Assembly: GCF_008329535.1 (NCBI RefSeq)
Contig: NZ_NPKR01000011.1
Location: 124,001-188,000, forward strand
DNA length: 64,000 nt
Direction of reading: 5' to 3'
Source of the DNA: Mycolicibacterium sp. P1-18
GTDB taxonomy: Bacteria; Actinomycetota; Actinomycetes; Mycobacteriales; Mycobacteriaceae
In this document: positions 17,530 through 26,729 of the stretch, one piece after another
How the letters are laid out: each line of letters begins with the position of its first letter
How positions within the stretch are numbered: position 1 is the first letter of the stretch
Program-made: the position numbers and the translations under genes
Notes under the pieces: generated by a model
Databases searched by the model: none
What the model was told of the DNA's origin: nothing
The model's input: only the letters and a program-made list of their open reading frames with translations

Positions 17530-18315
17530 ATGATTCCGAGCACGTACTCGCACCCGCGGGCACTGTCCGGTCGCCCGGTGATCGTCACCGGCGCCGCTCG
17601 AGGAGTCGGCAAGGGCATTGCCGGCGCACTCTTGGAGCGCGGCGCCTCGGTGTTACTGGTCGACCGCGAGCCCGACCTGCTTGCCCGGACGGTGGGTGAA
17701 TTCGCCAGAGCGGGTTGGCCTTCGGAGTTCCTGGTGGCCGATCTGCGCGATCCGGACAGCCCGGGTGCGATCGTCGACGCCGCGGTCACGAGGTTGGGCG
17801 GCGTTTACGCCCTGGTGAACAACGCGATCGCCACCAATGAGCCAAAGGCGTTGGGGGACATCACCGCCGAGGATTACGACCTGGTGTTCGACGTGGGCCC
17901 GCGGGCGACGTTCTTCCTGATGCAGGCCGTTTACCCGGTGATGAGGGCGGCCGGGGACGGGGTGATCGTCAACCTGGGTTCGGCCTCCGGCACGGGTGGC
18001 CAGGCCCAGTTCGCGGCCTACGCAGGCGCCAAGGAGGCCATCCGCGGCATGTCGAAGGCCGCGGCGCTGGAATGGGGCCGCGACAACGTCAGAGTGAACG
18101 TGATCTGCCCGTTCGCCGACTCCCCCGGCGTCCAGTTCTGGCAGGAGATCGCCCCCAGGGACTACGAGCGCGCCGTTCGACAGGTCCCGCTCAAGCGGGT
18201 CGGCCGAATCCACGAGGACATCGGGGCCGTCGTCGCGTTCCTGGTGGGTGACGACGGTGCCTACCTCACGGGGCAGACGATCATGGTCGACGGCGGAACG
18301 GGCGTCTTCCGCTGA
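17530..18315 (+). CDS. Short-chain dehydrogenase/reductase
   Basis: A 261-residue classical SDR. The cofactor motif TGAARGVG is at residues 20-27, NNAI at 97-100, and the catalytic Y164 and K168 lie in YAGAK with Ser near 151. D45 after the second strand (LLVDREPD) suggests NAD rather than NADP. ATG 17530 has a GGGAGA ribosome site. It is divergent from the mycolate methyltransferase with about 230 bases between them. Substrate unknown; family members oxidise or reduce alcohols, ketones or steroids. Confidence 0.92.
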   Translation: MIPSTYSHPRALSGRPVIVTGAARGVGKGIAGALLERGASVLLVDREPDLLARTVGEFARAGWPSEFLVADLRDPDSPGAIVDAAVTRLGGVYALVNNAIATNEPKALGDITAEDYDLVFDVGPRATFFLMQAVYPVMRAAGDGVIVNLGSASGTGGQAQFAAYAGAKEAIRGMSKAAALEWGRDNVRVNVICPFADSPGVQFWQEIAPRDYERAVRQVPLKRVGRIHEDIGAVVAFLVGDDGAYLTGQTIMVDGGTGVFR

Positions 18316-18593
18316 TGGCGGCTTGACTCACACCAATCTGCCAGTAACGGAACGGCATCGAGTGCTTGACCGATAAAGAGTCACGTCGCGGGACCCTCGC
18401 CGACGGCCGCGCGTGCCGACGGCCGACACCCCGGCGCCGAACGGTTCCCAGATCCGGAATTTGCGCTTTGACATGGTGTTTCGTACAGTCGGAGCCGCAC
18501 TCCCCCGAATTCGATTCCAGCGCAATCCGGCATGCGAGATCGGCTCTCCTGCAACGACATCTGAGAGCTGAATCGGCATTTCGACGAGAAGTG

Positions 18594-19202
18594 ATGGCCA
18601 CCACAGATTTTGGCGGTGCCGAAAATCCGTTGCTACCGTCCGACGTCATGATCGATGCCATTGCGACCACCGCCTTGATTTCTCTGGTCAACCAGGTTTC
18701 GGGGACGCCGTACCGCACGGGCGGCGACTCACCGTCCGGAACCGATTGCTCGGGACTCGCCTCCTGGGTGGCCAACGCCGCCACGGGACGCCCGATCTAC
18801 GGCGACCGCTTCCACACGGGGAACGAGGAGCAGGCCCTGCTGGCGCGCGGTTTCCAGTACGGCACCCAGCCCGGCGCGCTCAACATCGGCTGGAATTCGG
18901 GGCACACCGCGGTCACGCTGCCCGACGGCACCCCCGTGTCGTCCGGTGAGAGTGGTGGCGGCGTCCGCATCGGCGGCGGCGGCGCGTTCCAACCCCAGTT
19001 CACCCGGCACATGTACCTGCCGGTCGCCCAGGACCAGCCGGCCCAGGATCCGCTGGCCCCGCCGGCACCCGGGCCCGCCGACCTTCCCGCGGTTGACGGC
19101 GTGGTCAACGAGCTACCACCGCCTCCGCCGCCTGGGCCCGAGTTGCCACCGCCGGCGCCGGACCTGCCCCCCGCTCCCGACGCGAGTCCGGCGGCTATCT
19201 AG
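18594..19202 (+). CDS. NlpC/P60-like hydrolase with proline-rich tail
   Basis: About 202 residues. GTPYRTGGDSPSGTDCSGLASWV holds the catalytic cysteine of the NlpC/P60 papain-like fold and NSGHTAVTLPDG the catalytic histidine, so it probably cleaves a peptidoglycan stem peptide or a related amide. The last 60 residues are almost all Pro, Ala, Asp and Glu, a cell-wall-type linker. No signal peptide is seen from the ATG at 18594 or the GTG at 18591, and the upstream open frame does not look coding, so export would need another route. It is followed closely by a TetR gene. Confidence 0.78.
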   Translation: MATTDFGGAENPLLPSDVMIDAIATTALISLVNQVSGTPYRTGGDSPSGTDCSGLASWVANAATGRPIYGDRFHTGNEEQALLARGFQYGTQPGALNIGWNSGHTAVTLPDGTPVSSGESGGGVRIGGGGAFQPQFTRHMYLPVAQDQPAQDPLAPPAPGPADLPAVDGVVNELPPPPPPGPELPPPAPDLPPAPDASPAAI

Positions 19203-19220
19203 GCCGCACGGCACTACCGT

Positions 19221-19226
19221 TACGAT
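19221..19226 (+). promoter_or_regulatory. -10 element, probable leaderless promoter of TetR gene
   Basis: TACGAT matches TANNNT, with seven bases to the GTG at 19234 and no ribosome site. Confidence 0.4.
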
Positions 19227-19233
19227 CTCAGCC

Positions 19234-19881
19234 GTGGGCAAACCCTCGGCCGCGACAGTCGTCGGCCTACGCGAGCGCAAGAAGGCGCAAACACGCCGGA
19301 TGATGATCGACGCGGCCGTGGACCTGTGCCTGGCGCAGGGCTACGAGAACACCACGGTGGAGCAGATCGCCGGCGCCGTCGAGATCTCGCCGCGCACGTT
19401 CAGCCGGTACTTCCCGTCCAAGGAGGCCGTGTTCATCGCGGTGATCGACGACCTCGCCGAGGAGATCACCGCCGAACTCGAGGGTCAGCCGCCGGACTTG
19501 GGCCCGATGGAGTCGCTGCGGGCCGCCCACGTGTCGGTGCTGACCAGGGTTGCCGAGCGGCGCCCCGTCGCGGGCCTGACCGCGGAACGCATCGTGCTGA
19601 TCCTGCAGATCGTGTCGTCCTGCGACGACCTGCGCCACGCGGCCATGGAGTACCGCAGCCCCGCCGCCATGGCAGCCCTTGCCGAGCACATGGGCGTCGC
19701 ACCCGACGACAAGCGCCTGGAGTTGGCCGTCGCACTCTTCTCGACGACGATCGTGAGGGCGTGCACGGACGTCGCCGCGAGCGATCCCGACGTGCCGCTG
19801 GGGCCCACCTTCGTGACCGAGCGGCTGGAACGGGCCCTGAGCGACCTGGCCCAGTTCACCGCCGAACTCCGGTTGGTGTGA
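19234..19881 (+). CDS. TetR family transcriptional regulator
   Basis: A 215-residue one-domain repressor type. The helix-turn-helix TTVEQIAGAVEISPRTFSRYFPSKEAVF occupies residues 40-67, preceded by RERKKAQTRRMMIDAAVDLCLAQGYENT, the standard TetR lead. The C-terminal part is helical and would bind a ligand and form the dimer. GTG start after a likely leaderless promoter. The target is unclear: the NlpC-like gene lies upstream in the same direction and a small membrane protein pair converges downstream. Confidence 0.92.
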   Translation: MGKPSAATVVGLRERKKAQTRRMMIDAAVDLCLAQGYENTTVEQIAGAVEISPRTFSRYFPSKEAVFIAVIDDLAEEITAELEGQPPDLGPMESLRAAHVSVLTRVAERRPVAGLTAERIVLILQIVSSCDDLRHAAMEYRSPAAMAALAEHMGVAPDDKRLELAVALFSTTIVRACTDVAASDPDVPLGPTFVTERLERALSDLAQFTAELRLV

Positions 19882-19888
19882 CCGGGGA

Positions 19889-20074
19889 CTACTTTCGCCG
19901 TCGACCGGCGTAGCCGGCGATCGCAATGCCGATCACGGCGACGATCGGACCGATGACCGACCACGTGGTGGTGTTCGACATCGGGCTCCCGCCGAGCACG
20001 CCGAAACCCTGAAGGGCCCACAGCACGCCGAAACACGTGAGGACCACACCGAGGCCAAGCAGGGCTATGCGCAT
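19889..20074 (-). CDS. Small membrane protein
   Basis: A 61-residue protein with two hydrophobic helices (LLGLGVVLTCFGVLWAL and WSVIGPIVAVIGIAIAGYAG) and a basic C-terminus (GRRRK). Its ATG overlaps the stop of the preceding membrane-protein gene by ten bases, so it is translated with it. Function unknown. Confidence 0.65.
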   Translation of the reverse strand: MRIALLGLGVVLTCFGVLWALQGFGVLGGSPMSNTTTWSVIGPIVAVIGIAIAGYAGRRRK

Positions 20075-20511
20075 GGCTCGACAGTAGACGGCGCGGGCTG
20101 CGTGCGGCCGCGCACCCGTGGACGCGTCGCACCCCACAGACCGACGCCGATGCCGACCACCGCGCCTCCGAGCCCGACGACCTGCTGCGACCGCCGCATC
20201 TGGTGGTGTGCGTTCACTCCGCCGAGCAGGTCTGCGGCGTCGGCCCCGCCGGAGGCCAGGAACCAGCCCCTGGTGTCGCGACCCCGCAACGCGGCCGACG
20301 TGAGCAGCCCGCCGATGAGGGCGTCGCGGTAGCCCATCGAATACAGCAGCAGGCGGGCCCCTCCCACGGGCTCCTCCGGGTCCCCCCACCACCGGTTCGC
20401 GCGAACGGGGTCGACGAGGAAGGACAGGCCCGACGCCAGCCGGATGCCGCCGACGACGAGTGCGGCGCGATCGATGGACATGCCGGGGAGCCTCGGGCGT
20501 GCCGGAGTCAC
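20065..20511 (-). CDS. Hypothetical membrane protein
   Basis: A 148-residue protein with about three or four short hydrophobic segments. The N-terminal RAALVVGGIRLASGLSFLVDPVRANRWWGDPEEP and GYRDALIGGLLTSAALRGRDTRGWFLASGGADAADLLGG resemble the small membrane proteins of the DUF4267-like kind. The GTG at 20511 or the ATG at 20481 could be the start. It follows tex by 15 bases on the same strand and may be co-transcribed. Function unknown. Confidence 0.7.
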   Translation of the reverse strand: MTPARPRLPGMSIDRAALVVGGIRLASGLSFLVDPVRANRWWGDPEEPVGGARLLLYSMGYRDALIGGLLTSAALRGRDTRGWFLASGGADAADLLGGVNAHHQMRRSQQVVGLGGAVVGIGVGLWGATRPRVRGRTQPAPSTVEPCA

Positions 20512-20526
20512 CCGTCGGCGGTTTGG

Positions 20527-22881
20527 CTAGCGACCGAAGCCCGCGTTCCGGAGCGCCTCGGCCATCGAGCCCGACGGCGGTGCCGACTCGCGCCGACCAG
20601 AGTCCTTGGGCCGGTTCGACTTCGGGCGGTCGGTCCGGGGTTGTGACCCGGGTGCCCGCCCCTGGCCGCCGCCGGGCTGGCCGCCGCGCTTCGGTGGGGC
20701 ATCGCCGAGGCGCAGGGTCAGACCGATGCGTTGGCGGTCGACGTCGACCTCGAGCACCTTGACCTTCACCACCTGGCCGGACTTCACCACCTCGTGCGGG
20801 TCGGAGACGTAGCGGTCCGACATCGCCGAGACGTGGACGAGACCGTCCTGATGCACGCCGACGTCGACGAAGGCGCCGAACGCGGCCACGTTGGTGACGA
20901 CACCCTCGAGGACCATGCCGGGCTTCAGGTCGGCCACCTTCTCCACCCCGGCGGCGAAGGTCGCCGTCGAGAACGCGGGCCGCGGATCGCGGCCCGGCTT
21001 CTCCAACTCGGCGAGGATGTCGGTCACCGTCGGGATGCCGAAGCGGTCGTCGGCGAAGTCGGCGGGCTTCAGCGAGCGCAACGACCGCTCGTCCCCGATC
21101 AATTCGGCCAGCGTCACGCCGGCGCGGTCCAGGATGCGCCGCACCACCGGGTAGGACTCCGGGTGCACGCCGGACCCGTCGAGCGGGTCGTCGCCGCCGT
21201 TGATGCGCAGGAAGCCGGCGCACTGCTCGAATGCCTTGGGCCCCAGACGCGGAACCTTCAGCAGCGCCTTGCGGTTGCGGAACGGGCCGGTCGACTCGCG
21301 GTGGGCCACGATTGCCTCGGCCATCGTGTCGGTCACCCCGGACACCCGCGCCAACAACGGCACCGACGCCGTGTTCAGGTCGACGCCGACGGCGTTGACC
21401 GCGTCCTCGACCACCGCGTCGAGGCTACGCGCCAGCGTGCCGGGCGTGATGTCGTGCTGGTACTGCCCCACGCCGATCGACTTCGGCTCGATCTTCACGA
21501 GCTCCGCCAGCGGGTCCTGCAACCGCCGCGCGATCGACACCGCGCCGCGGATCGTGACGTCGAGATCGGGCAGCTCGTGCGCGGCATAGGCCGACGCCGA
21601 GTAGACCGACGCGCCCGCCTCGCTCACCATGGCCTTTACCGGCGCCTTGGCCCCGGAGGCGGCGATGTCGGCGATGAGTTCGCTTGCCAGCGCATCGGTT
21701 TCGCGCGACGCCGTCCCGTTGCCGATGGCGATCAGGTCGACGCCGTGGCGCTTGACCAGCGCGCCAAGCATGGCCTTGGACTCGTCCCACTTCTGCTGCG
21801 GCTGGTGCGGGAAGATCGCGCAGTGGTCGAGCACCTTGCCGGTCGCGTCCACCACGGCGACCTTGACGCCGGTCCGGAAACCCGGGTCCAGACCCAGCGT
21901 GGTGCGGGTGCCGGCCGGCGCCGCAAGCAGCAGGTCCTTGAGGTTCTTGGCGAACACCGACACCGCGTCCAACTCGGCGCGCTGCTTGAGCTTGACCCGC
22001 GCGTCGACCGCCGCCGACACCATCAGCTTCACCCGCCACGCCAGCTTCACCGTCGTCGCCAACCACGGTGTCGCGGGGGTCTTCGCGGTCAGGTCCACCC
22101 CCAGGGTCTGGGCGACCATCGCGTGGTAGACCTCCTCGTCACCCCCCTCGAGGTTGAGCGAGAGCACTTGCTCCTTCTCGCCCCGCATGACGGCCAGCAC
22201 GCGATGTGACGGCATCTTCTCCAACGGCTCGGAGAACTCGAAGTAGTCCCGGAACTTCTGTGCGGCTGGGCCTTTGGCGGCGTCCGAGGACGAGAGCGAC
22301 GTCCGCAAGGTGCCGTCGGCCCAGAACTTCGCGCGCACGGCGCCGACGAGTTCGGCGTCCTCGGCGGCCCGCTCGATGACGATGTGCCGCGCCCCGTCGA
22401 GCGCGGCCGCGGCGTCGGGGACGTCGTCGCCGAGGAACTCGGCGGCCGTCGCCTCGGGCACCAGCGTCGGATCGGCCAGCAACCGGTCGGCCAGCGGTTC
22501 CAGACCGGCCTCCCTGGCGATCTGAGCCTTCGTCCTGCGCTTGGGCTTGTACGGCAGATAGATGTCCTCGACGCGGGACTTGGTGTCCGCGGCGAGCAGT
22601 GCCGACCGTAGGTCGTCGGTGAGCTTGCCCTGCTCCTCGATGGAGGCGATCACCGCCGTGCGACGGGCGTCCAGTTCACGGAGGTAGCCGAGGCGCTCCT
22701 CGAGCGTGCGGAGCTGCCCGTCGTCCAGGCTGCCGGTGACTTCCTTGCGGTAGCGGGCGATGAACGGCACCGTCGCGCCCTCGTCGAGCAATCGGACGGT
22801 CGCCGCCACCTGGGCTTCGCGAACGGCCAGTTCGTCGGCGAGGCGGGCGTTTACGGACTTGACGGTAGGGCTCGGAGTCAC
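20527..22881 (-). CDS. tex: Tex family RNA-binding transcription accessory protein
   Basis: A 784-residue Tex protein, normal length. In order it shows the helical N-terminal Tex domain (residues 1-200), a YqgF/RNase H-like domain starting with LGLDPGFRTGVKVAVVD near 335, helix-hairpin-helix repeats around 500-560 (TASVPLLARVSGVTDTMAEAIVAHR), and a C-terminal S1 RNA-binding domain (LKPGMVLEGVVTNVAAFGAFVDVGVHQDGLVH) near 650-720, then a Gly/Arg/Pro-rich tail. Tex proteins bind nucleic acid and influence transcription and RNA stability. GTG start at 22881. Confidence 0.96.
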   Translation of the reverse strand: MTPSPTVKSVNARLADELAVREAQVAATVRLLDEGATVPFIARYRKEVTGSLDDGQLRTLEERLGYLRELDARRTAVIASIEEQGKLTDDLRSALLAADTKSRVEDIYLPYKPKRRTKAQIAREAGLEPLADRLLADPTLVPEATAAEFLGDDVPDAAAALDGARHIVIERAAEDAELVGAVRAKFWADGTLRTSLSSSDAAKGPAAQKFRDYFEFSEPLEKMPSHRVLAVMRGEKEQVLSLNLEGGDEEVYHAMVAQTLGVDLTAKTPATPWLATTVKLAWRVKLMVSAAVDARVKLKQRAELDAVSVFAKNLKDLLLAAPAGTRTTLGLDPGFRTGVKVAVVDATGKVLDHCAIFPHQPQQKWDESKAMLGALVKRHGVDLIAIGNGTASRETDALASELIADIAASGAKAPVKAMVSEAGASVYSASAYAAHELPDLDVTIRGAVSIARRLQDPLAELVKIEPKSIGVGQYQHDITPGTLARSLDAVVEDAVNAVGVDLNTASVPLLARVSGVTDTMAEAIVAHRESTGPFRNRKALLKVPRLGPKAFEQCAGFLRINGGDDPLDGSGVHPESYPVVRRILDRAGVTLAELIGDERSLRSLKPADFADDRFGIPTVTDILAELEKPGRDPRPAFSTATFAAGVEKVADLKPGMVLEGVVTNVAAFGAFVDVGVHQDGLVHVSAMSDRYVSDPHEVVKSGQVVKVKVLEVDVDRQRIGLTLRLGDAPPKRGGQPGGGQGRAPGSQPRTDRPKSNRPKDSGRRESAPPSGSMAEALRNAGFGR

Positions 22882-22950
22882 GCCGAGACCCTACCCAATG
22901 CCCCCGACGCACCCCGGCTGCCGACGCCCGTGTGGTCAAATCGGCAGGCG

Positions 22951-24417
22951 ATGCCCAGAGAACTTCCCCGGCAGGTCTTCGTTCGCGGCGCGCTCGGCGT
23001 GGCGGCGACGGCCGTCCTGGGCTCCTGCGGTCCGAGCGCCGCGCCCACCCCCGCGGAGCCGCCGCCCGGTCCGGCCGCTCCCCCGGACTGGCCCGCATTG
23101 GCCACCACGGTCGACGGCCCCGTCACCCTCCCCGGCGACGCCGGCTTCCCCGCCGCCAAGGCCGTGTTCAACTCCCGGTTCGACGCGTCGACCCCGGCCG
23201 GCGTCGTCGCGGCCACCTCGGTCGACGACGTCCGCACCGCGGTCCGCTACGCCGCGGCCGGCGGCATCCAGGTTGCGGCGCGCAGTGGTGGGCACTCCTA
23301 CGTGGGCGCGTCCTCGGCGCGCGGCACGCTCGTGGTCGACCTTCGCCGCCTCCCCGGCGGAGTCGTCTACGACGGCCACACCGGCCGTGCGACCGTGTCG
23401 GCCGCGGCCGACATCGCCTCGATCCAGAAGGCCCTCAACGCCTTTGGCCGATCCATCCCCACCGGAAGCTGCCCGTCGGTCGGCGTCGCCGGGCTCACGC
23501 TGGGTGGTGGGCTGGGCGCCGACGCCCGCCGCCACGGACTGACGTGTGACGCACTGACCTCCGCGGCGGTGGTCCGGCCCGACGGGCAGCCGGTCACCGC
23601 CTCCCCGACCGACCATCCCGAGCTGTTCTGGGCGCTGCGCGGCGGCGGGGCGGCGCCGGGCATCGTGACGTCGTTTACCTTCGACACGTTCCCCACGACC
23701 GACCGCGACGTCGTCACCCTGGGATTCCCCGACGACGCGGCCGCGGTGGTCCTCGCCGGGTGGCACGAGTGGCTCACCTCGGCAGACCGCGCGGTGTGGG
23801 GCATGGTGAACCTCACCGTCGGACCCGGCCGGGGACGCTGCTCGGTCGTGCTCGCGACACCGCCGGGCGACGGACCGGCCCTGGCCGACGGCGTGGCCGC
23901 GACGATCGGCGTGCCCACCGTCGACCGGTCGGTCCGGACTCTCGACCATCAGAGCTTCGTCTCCTACTTCGCCGGTGGACCCGACGCGGTGCGACCGCGG
24001 GCGTTCGTGGCCGGCTCCGACGTCGTGGCGCGGCTGACGCCGGCGGCGGCCGAGTCGATCGTCGCGGCAGTCTCCGCCTGGCCCCGGGCGGGCGGCGCGG
24101 CAACGGCCGTCGTCGAATCCCTCGACGGCGCGATCCGCGACCTCGACCCGGCCGCCACGGCGTTTCCGTGGCGCCGCCATGCGGCGTCCGTGCAGTGGTA
24201 CGTCGAGACCCCCACCCCTGCGCTCGTCGACGCCGCGAACGGCTGGCTGAGCGCGGCCCACGCGGCGATGGGCGCCCACTCGGCCGGGGGCTACGTCAAC
24301 TACCTGGAGCCGTCGGCACCGGCGTCGCGCTACTTCGGCGCGAACCTGCCGCGTCTGGCCGCCGTTCGTCGGGGGATCGACCCCCACGGGATCATGTACT
24401 CGAGCCTGCCGTTCTGA
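22951..24417 (+). CDS. BBE-type FAD-linked oxidase, exported lipoprotein-like
   Basis: A 488-residue flavoprotein of the berberine-bridge-enzyme/hexose oxidase class. H115 in ARSGGHSY is the usual 8-alpha-histidyl FAD attachment and C174 in TGSCPSVGVAG matches the second, cysteinyl link, so the flavin is probably bicovalent. The N-terminus has a basic residue, a hydrophobic run (VRGALGVAATAVLGSC) and a lipobox-like LGSC, so it is likely secreted and perhaps lipidated. It would oxidise an alcohol or sugar with oxygen as acceptor. ATG 22951 is chosen for the signal; GTG 22930 also possible. The 3' end overlaps the acyltransferase gene by 26 bases. Confidence 0.9.
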   Translation: MPRELPRQVFVRGALGVAATAVLGSCGPSAAPTPAEPPPGPAAPPDWPALATTVDGPVTLPGDAGFPAAKAVFNSRFDASTPAGVVAATSVDDVRTAVRYAAAGGIQVAARSGGHSYVGASSARGTLVVDLRRLPGGVVYDGHTGRATVSAAADIASIQKALNAFGRSIPTGSCPSVGVAGLTLGGGLGADARRHGLTCDALTSAAVVRPDGQPVTASPTDHPELFWALRGGGAAPGIVTSFTFDTFPTTDRDVVTLGFPDDAAAVVLAGWHEWLTSADRAVWGMVNLTVGPGRGRCSVVLATPPGDGPALADGVAATIGVPTVDRSVRTLDHQSFVSYFAGGPDAVRPRAFVAGSDVVARLTPAAAESIVAAVSAWPRAGGAATAVVESLDGAIRDLDPAATAFPWRRHAASVQWYVETPTPALVDAANGWLSAAHAAMGAHSAGGYVNYLEPSAPASRYFGANLPRLAAVRRGIDPHGIMYSSLPF

Positions 24418-25714
24418 CGGGATCGCGCGTCACGGCGCACGTCCGGGCGGCTGCCGTGGCCGCGACGAACGCCGCCAGCGCCGACCAGCCCTCGACGCCG
24501 GCGAGCCCGTCCTTGGCCATCAGCAACACCGCCAGACCCGCCACCGCCACCAACACGCCGGCCGCCGCCGACCTGACCCCGGTCGCCCGCGCGGGGGCGT
24601 CCCACCACGGCAGCCGGCGATGCTCCAGCGGCGAGAGCAGCAGGAAGGTCAGCGTCATGACGACCGTGAACACGGCGGCCCGCAACGCCAGGCGACCCCA
24701 GAAGCCGGGTGCGTGCACGTCATAGGCGTCGACGCCCACCGCGTGCAGTGCGAAGGTGGCCACCGCGATCGCCGGGATGTGCCACAGGTAGAGCGTCATC
24801 GCTCCCCCGTTGCCCAACGCGACGGCCCGCCACACCCGCGGCCGGGCCGCCCACCGCCGGATCGCGCCGGCCGCGACCACGAACAGGCACGACATCCAGG
24901 TGCAGTGCAGCGCCAGCAGAAGGGTCGGAGGGCTGACGTTGGACAACCGCTCGGCGCCCGTCACGACCAGCGAAACCTCGTAGGGTCCGACGGCGACGAC
25001 CGCGACCGCGGCGGCGAAGGCGAGCAGCGCCGCGCCGAGCGCCGCCGCCCGCGTCAACAGGTTCCGGGCGTAGGCGACGCCGATCACCACCGGAATCAGC
25101 CAGACGAACAGGAAGTTGGCGACGCCGGCCTCCGGAGTGCCCACGGCGAGCCGGATCGCGTCCGTCCCCGTAGAAACGGCGAGCAGGGCGACGACGACGA
25201 GGGCGACCGCGCGTCCGGTGCGCAGCCGGGTCATCGCCGGAACGAAGGCGAGCACCACCAGGTACACGCCCAGGAACCACAGCAGCGCGACCGATTCGCG
25301 CCCCAGTCCCGCGGCGGACTCGGCGCCGAGCACCATCCGGGTGACCAGGAGGCCGACCACCCACGCCGCGAGGTACCAGAACACCGGGCGACAGAGTCGT
25401 TGGGACCGGGTGAACAGCCACGTCCCCCACGCCGCGCCGGGCCGCCAACCGTAGGCGGCCGCCGCGCCGCCGGCCAGGAAGAACAGCGGCATGACCTGCA
25501 CGATCCACGTGATCGGGGCGAGCGGGGGCAGTTTCCCCAGCAGGTTGCCGATGCGCAGACCGCCGGCGTCGATCGTCGCGAGCAGCAGGGCGCAGTGCCC
25601 GAACATGACCACCACGAGCGCGCCGAGTCGGGCGACGTCGACCGCGCGGTCGCGGACGGGTGCGGAGTCGTCGGCAATCGTGGGTGCATCCGACGTCGAC
25701 TTCGGTAGTGCCAT
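24392..25714 (-). CDS. Acyltransferase 3 family membrane protein
   Basis: About 440 residues with ten or more hydrophobic segments and the acyltransferase-3 lead RDRAVDVARLGALVVVMFGHCALL, where the histidine is the conserved one. It would transfer an acyl group from the cytoplasmic side to an extracellular sugar or lipid. The NGGAMTLYLWHIPAI and later WWDAPARATG segments are typical of the integral membrane core in actinobacterial members. ATG 25714 is preferred since the longer frame adds low-quality sequence. Substrate unknown. Confidence 0.88.
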   Translation of the reverse strand: MALPKSTSDAPTIADDSAPVRDRAVDVARLGALVVVMFGHCALLLATIDAGGLRIGNLLGKLPPLAPITWIVQVMPLFFLAGGAAAAYGWRPGAAWGTWLFTRSQRLCRPVFWYLAAWVVGLLVTRMVLGAESAAGLGRESVALLWFLGVYLVVLAFVPAMTRLRTGRAVALVVVALLAVSTGTDAIRLAVGTPEAGVANFLFVWLIPVVIGVAYARNLLTRAAALGAALLAFAAAVAVVAVGPYEVSLVVTGAERLSNVSPPTLLLALHCTWMSCLFVVAAGAIRRWAARPRVWRAVALGNGGAMTLYLWHIPAIAVATFALHAVGVDAYDVHAPGFWGRLALRAAVFTVVMTLTFLLLSPLEHRRLPWWDAPARATGVRSAAAGVLVAVAGLAVLLMAKDGLAGVEGWSALAAFVAATAAARTCAVTRDPVRTAGSST

Positions 25715-25807
25715 GACTCCAGCATGACGCGCCGACGGCGGGTGTGGATGAGTAGGACTACGCGAGTCCTGGACACCACGACTTTGGGACGACGGGTCGA
25801 ATTCGCC

Positions 25808-25813
25808 TACATT
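25808..25813 (+). promoter_or_regulatory. -10 element, probable leaderless promoter
   Basis: TACATT matches TANNNT and is seven bases before ATG 25821, with no ribosome site. Confidence 0.4.
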
Positions 25814-25820
25814 GCACGTA

Positions 25821-26729
25821 ATGCGTTCCGTACTGATCCTTCTCGCCGTCCTCGTGGGCGTGCTGGCGTCGTCCACCGCTCCGGCGGGCGCCGACACCCA
25901 GCCCCTACCCGACCTGAGCGGCTACACCACGGTGTCGACGTACCCCTTCGTAATGGGCGACGAGGTGTACTTCCAAACCCCGGACGGGCTGCTGTGTGCG
26001 ATCCAACCGGCCCGCAACGCCGCAGGATGTGACGGCCGCCTGCCGGGCACGCCGGACGAGGTCGACGAGATCGCCGTGACCCCCGACTCCAGCACCCGGG
26101 GCCTGCTCGCAACGGCGAATCATCGTTTCGTCAAGTCCACCGGAAATGCCGCGCCGCTGCTACGCGAGGGACAGAAGATCGCCTTTGGCGACTTCGAATG
26201 CGCCGTCGGCGCCGACTCCTTCACCGCCTGCGTCAAGGGCGATCCCGTCTCGCAGTGGATGGTGGTGTCGCCCAAGGGCACCGGCATCGGGCCAAGGACG
26301 CCCGGCTTGGCGCCGGGCTTCCCCGACCCCAACGACTTCATCCTGGGCGACGAGACGTACATCGTCGGCCAGGGCGCCAAGAATTTGTTCCCCGTCTTCA
26401 CCGTCGAGGGCGGTCTCACCTGCTCCATCATGGTGTTCAGCGGCGGCGAAATCGGTTGTGACGGACCTCTTCCCGGCGTCGCCGGCGGGGAGAACGAGGT
26501 GTTCCTGCAACTTCCGGGCGCCGCGGGGATCCGCCGCACCGACGTCCCGAGGTTTGCGAGGCCGGCCTATCCCGGTGCGGTCAAGCAGCTGCCCGTCGGG
26601 CACCGGGTGCGCGGCATCGGCTCCGACTGCATGGCGATCCCCGGCGGAGTGGCGTGCACGGCTACGTTGGACGGTGTGGTGTACGCCTTCCAGGTGACGC
26701 CCAAGGGAGTCTCGACGTACGGGGGCTGA
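25821..26729 (+). CDS. Exported protein with internal Cys-rich duplication
   Basis: A 302-residue secreted protein. The signal MRSVLILLAVLVGVLASS ends near AGADT at residue 25. The mature part is two copies of one module of about 130 residues. Each module has four cysteines in the same order and context: LLCAI, AGCDG, FECAV, TACVK in the first and LTCSI, IGCDG, SDCMA, VACTA in the second. Matching ends such as VVSPKGTGI and QVTPKGVSTYG support duplication. No enzyme motif is visible. It is convergent with the DUF4239 gene, their stops adjoining. Function unknown. Confidence 0.85.
   Translation: MRSVLILLAVLVGVLASSTAPAGADTQPLPDLSGYTTVSTYPFVMGDEVYFQTPDGLLCAIQPARNAAGCDGRLPGTPDEVDEIAVTPDSSTRGLLATANHRFVKSTGNAAPLLREGQKIAFGDFECAVGADSFTACVKGDPVSQWMVVSPKGTGIGPRTPGLAPGFPDPNDFILGDETYIVGQGAKNLFPVFTVEGGLTCSIMVFSGGEIGCDGPLPGVAGGENEVFLQLPGAAGIRRTDVPRFARPAYPGAVKQLPVGHRVRGIGSDCMAIPGGVACTATLDGVVYAFQVTPKGVSTYGG

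Noticed and set aside
18366..18593. N-terminal extension of the NlpC-like protein
   Set aside because: Arg/Pro-rich random-looking codons and no signal peptide; the start at 18594 fits the domain better.
20731..22209. 492-codon open frame on the plus strand
   Set aside because: Entirely antisense to tex, His/Arg-rich and without domain pattern.
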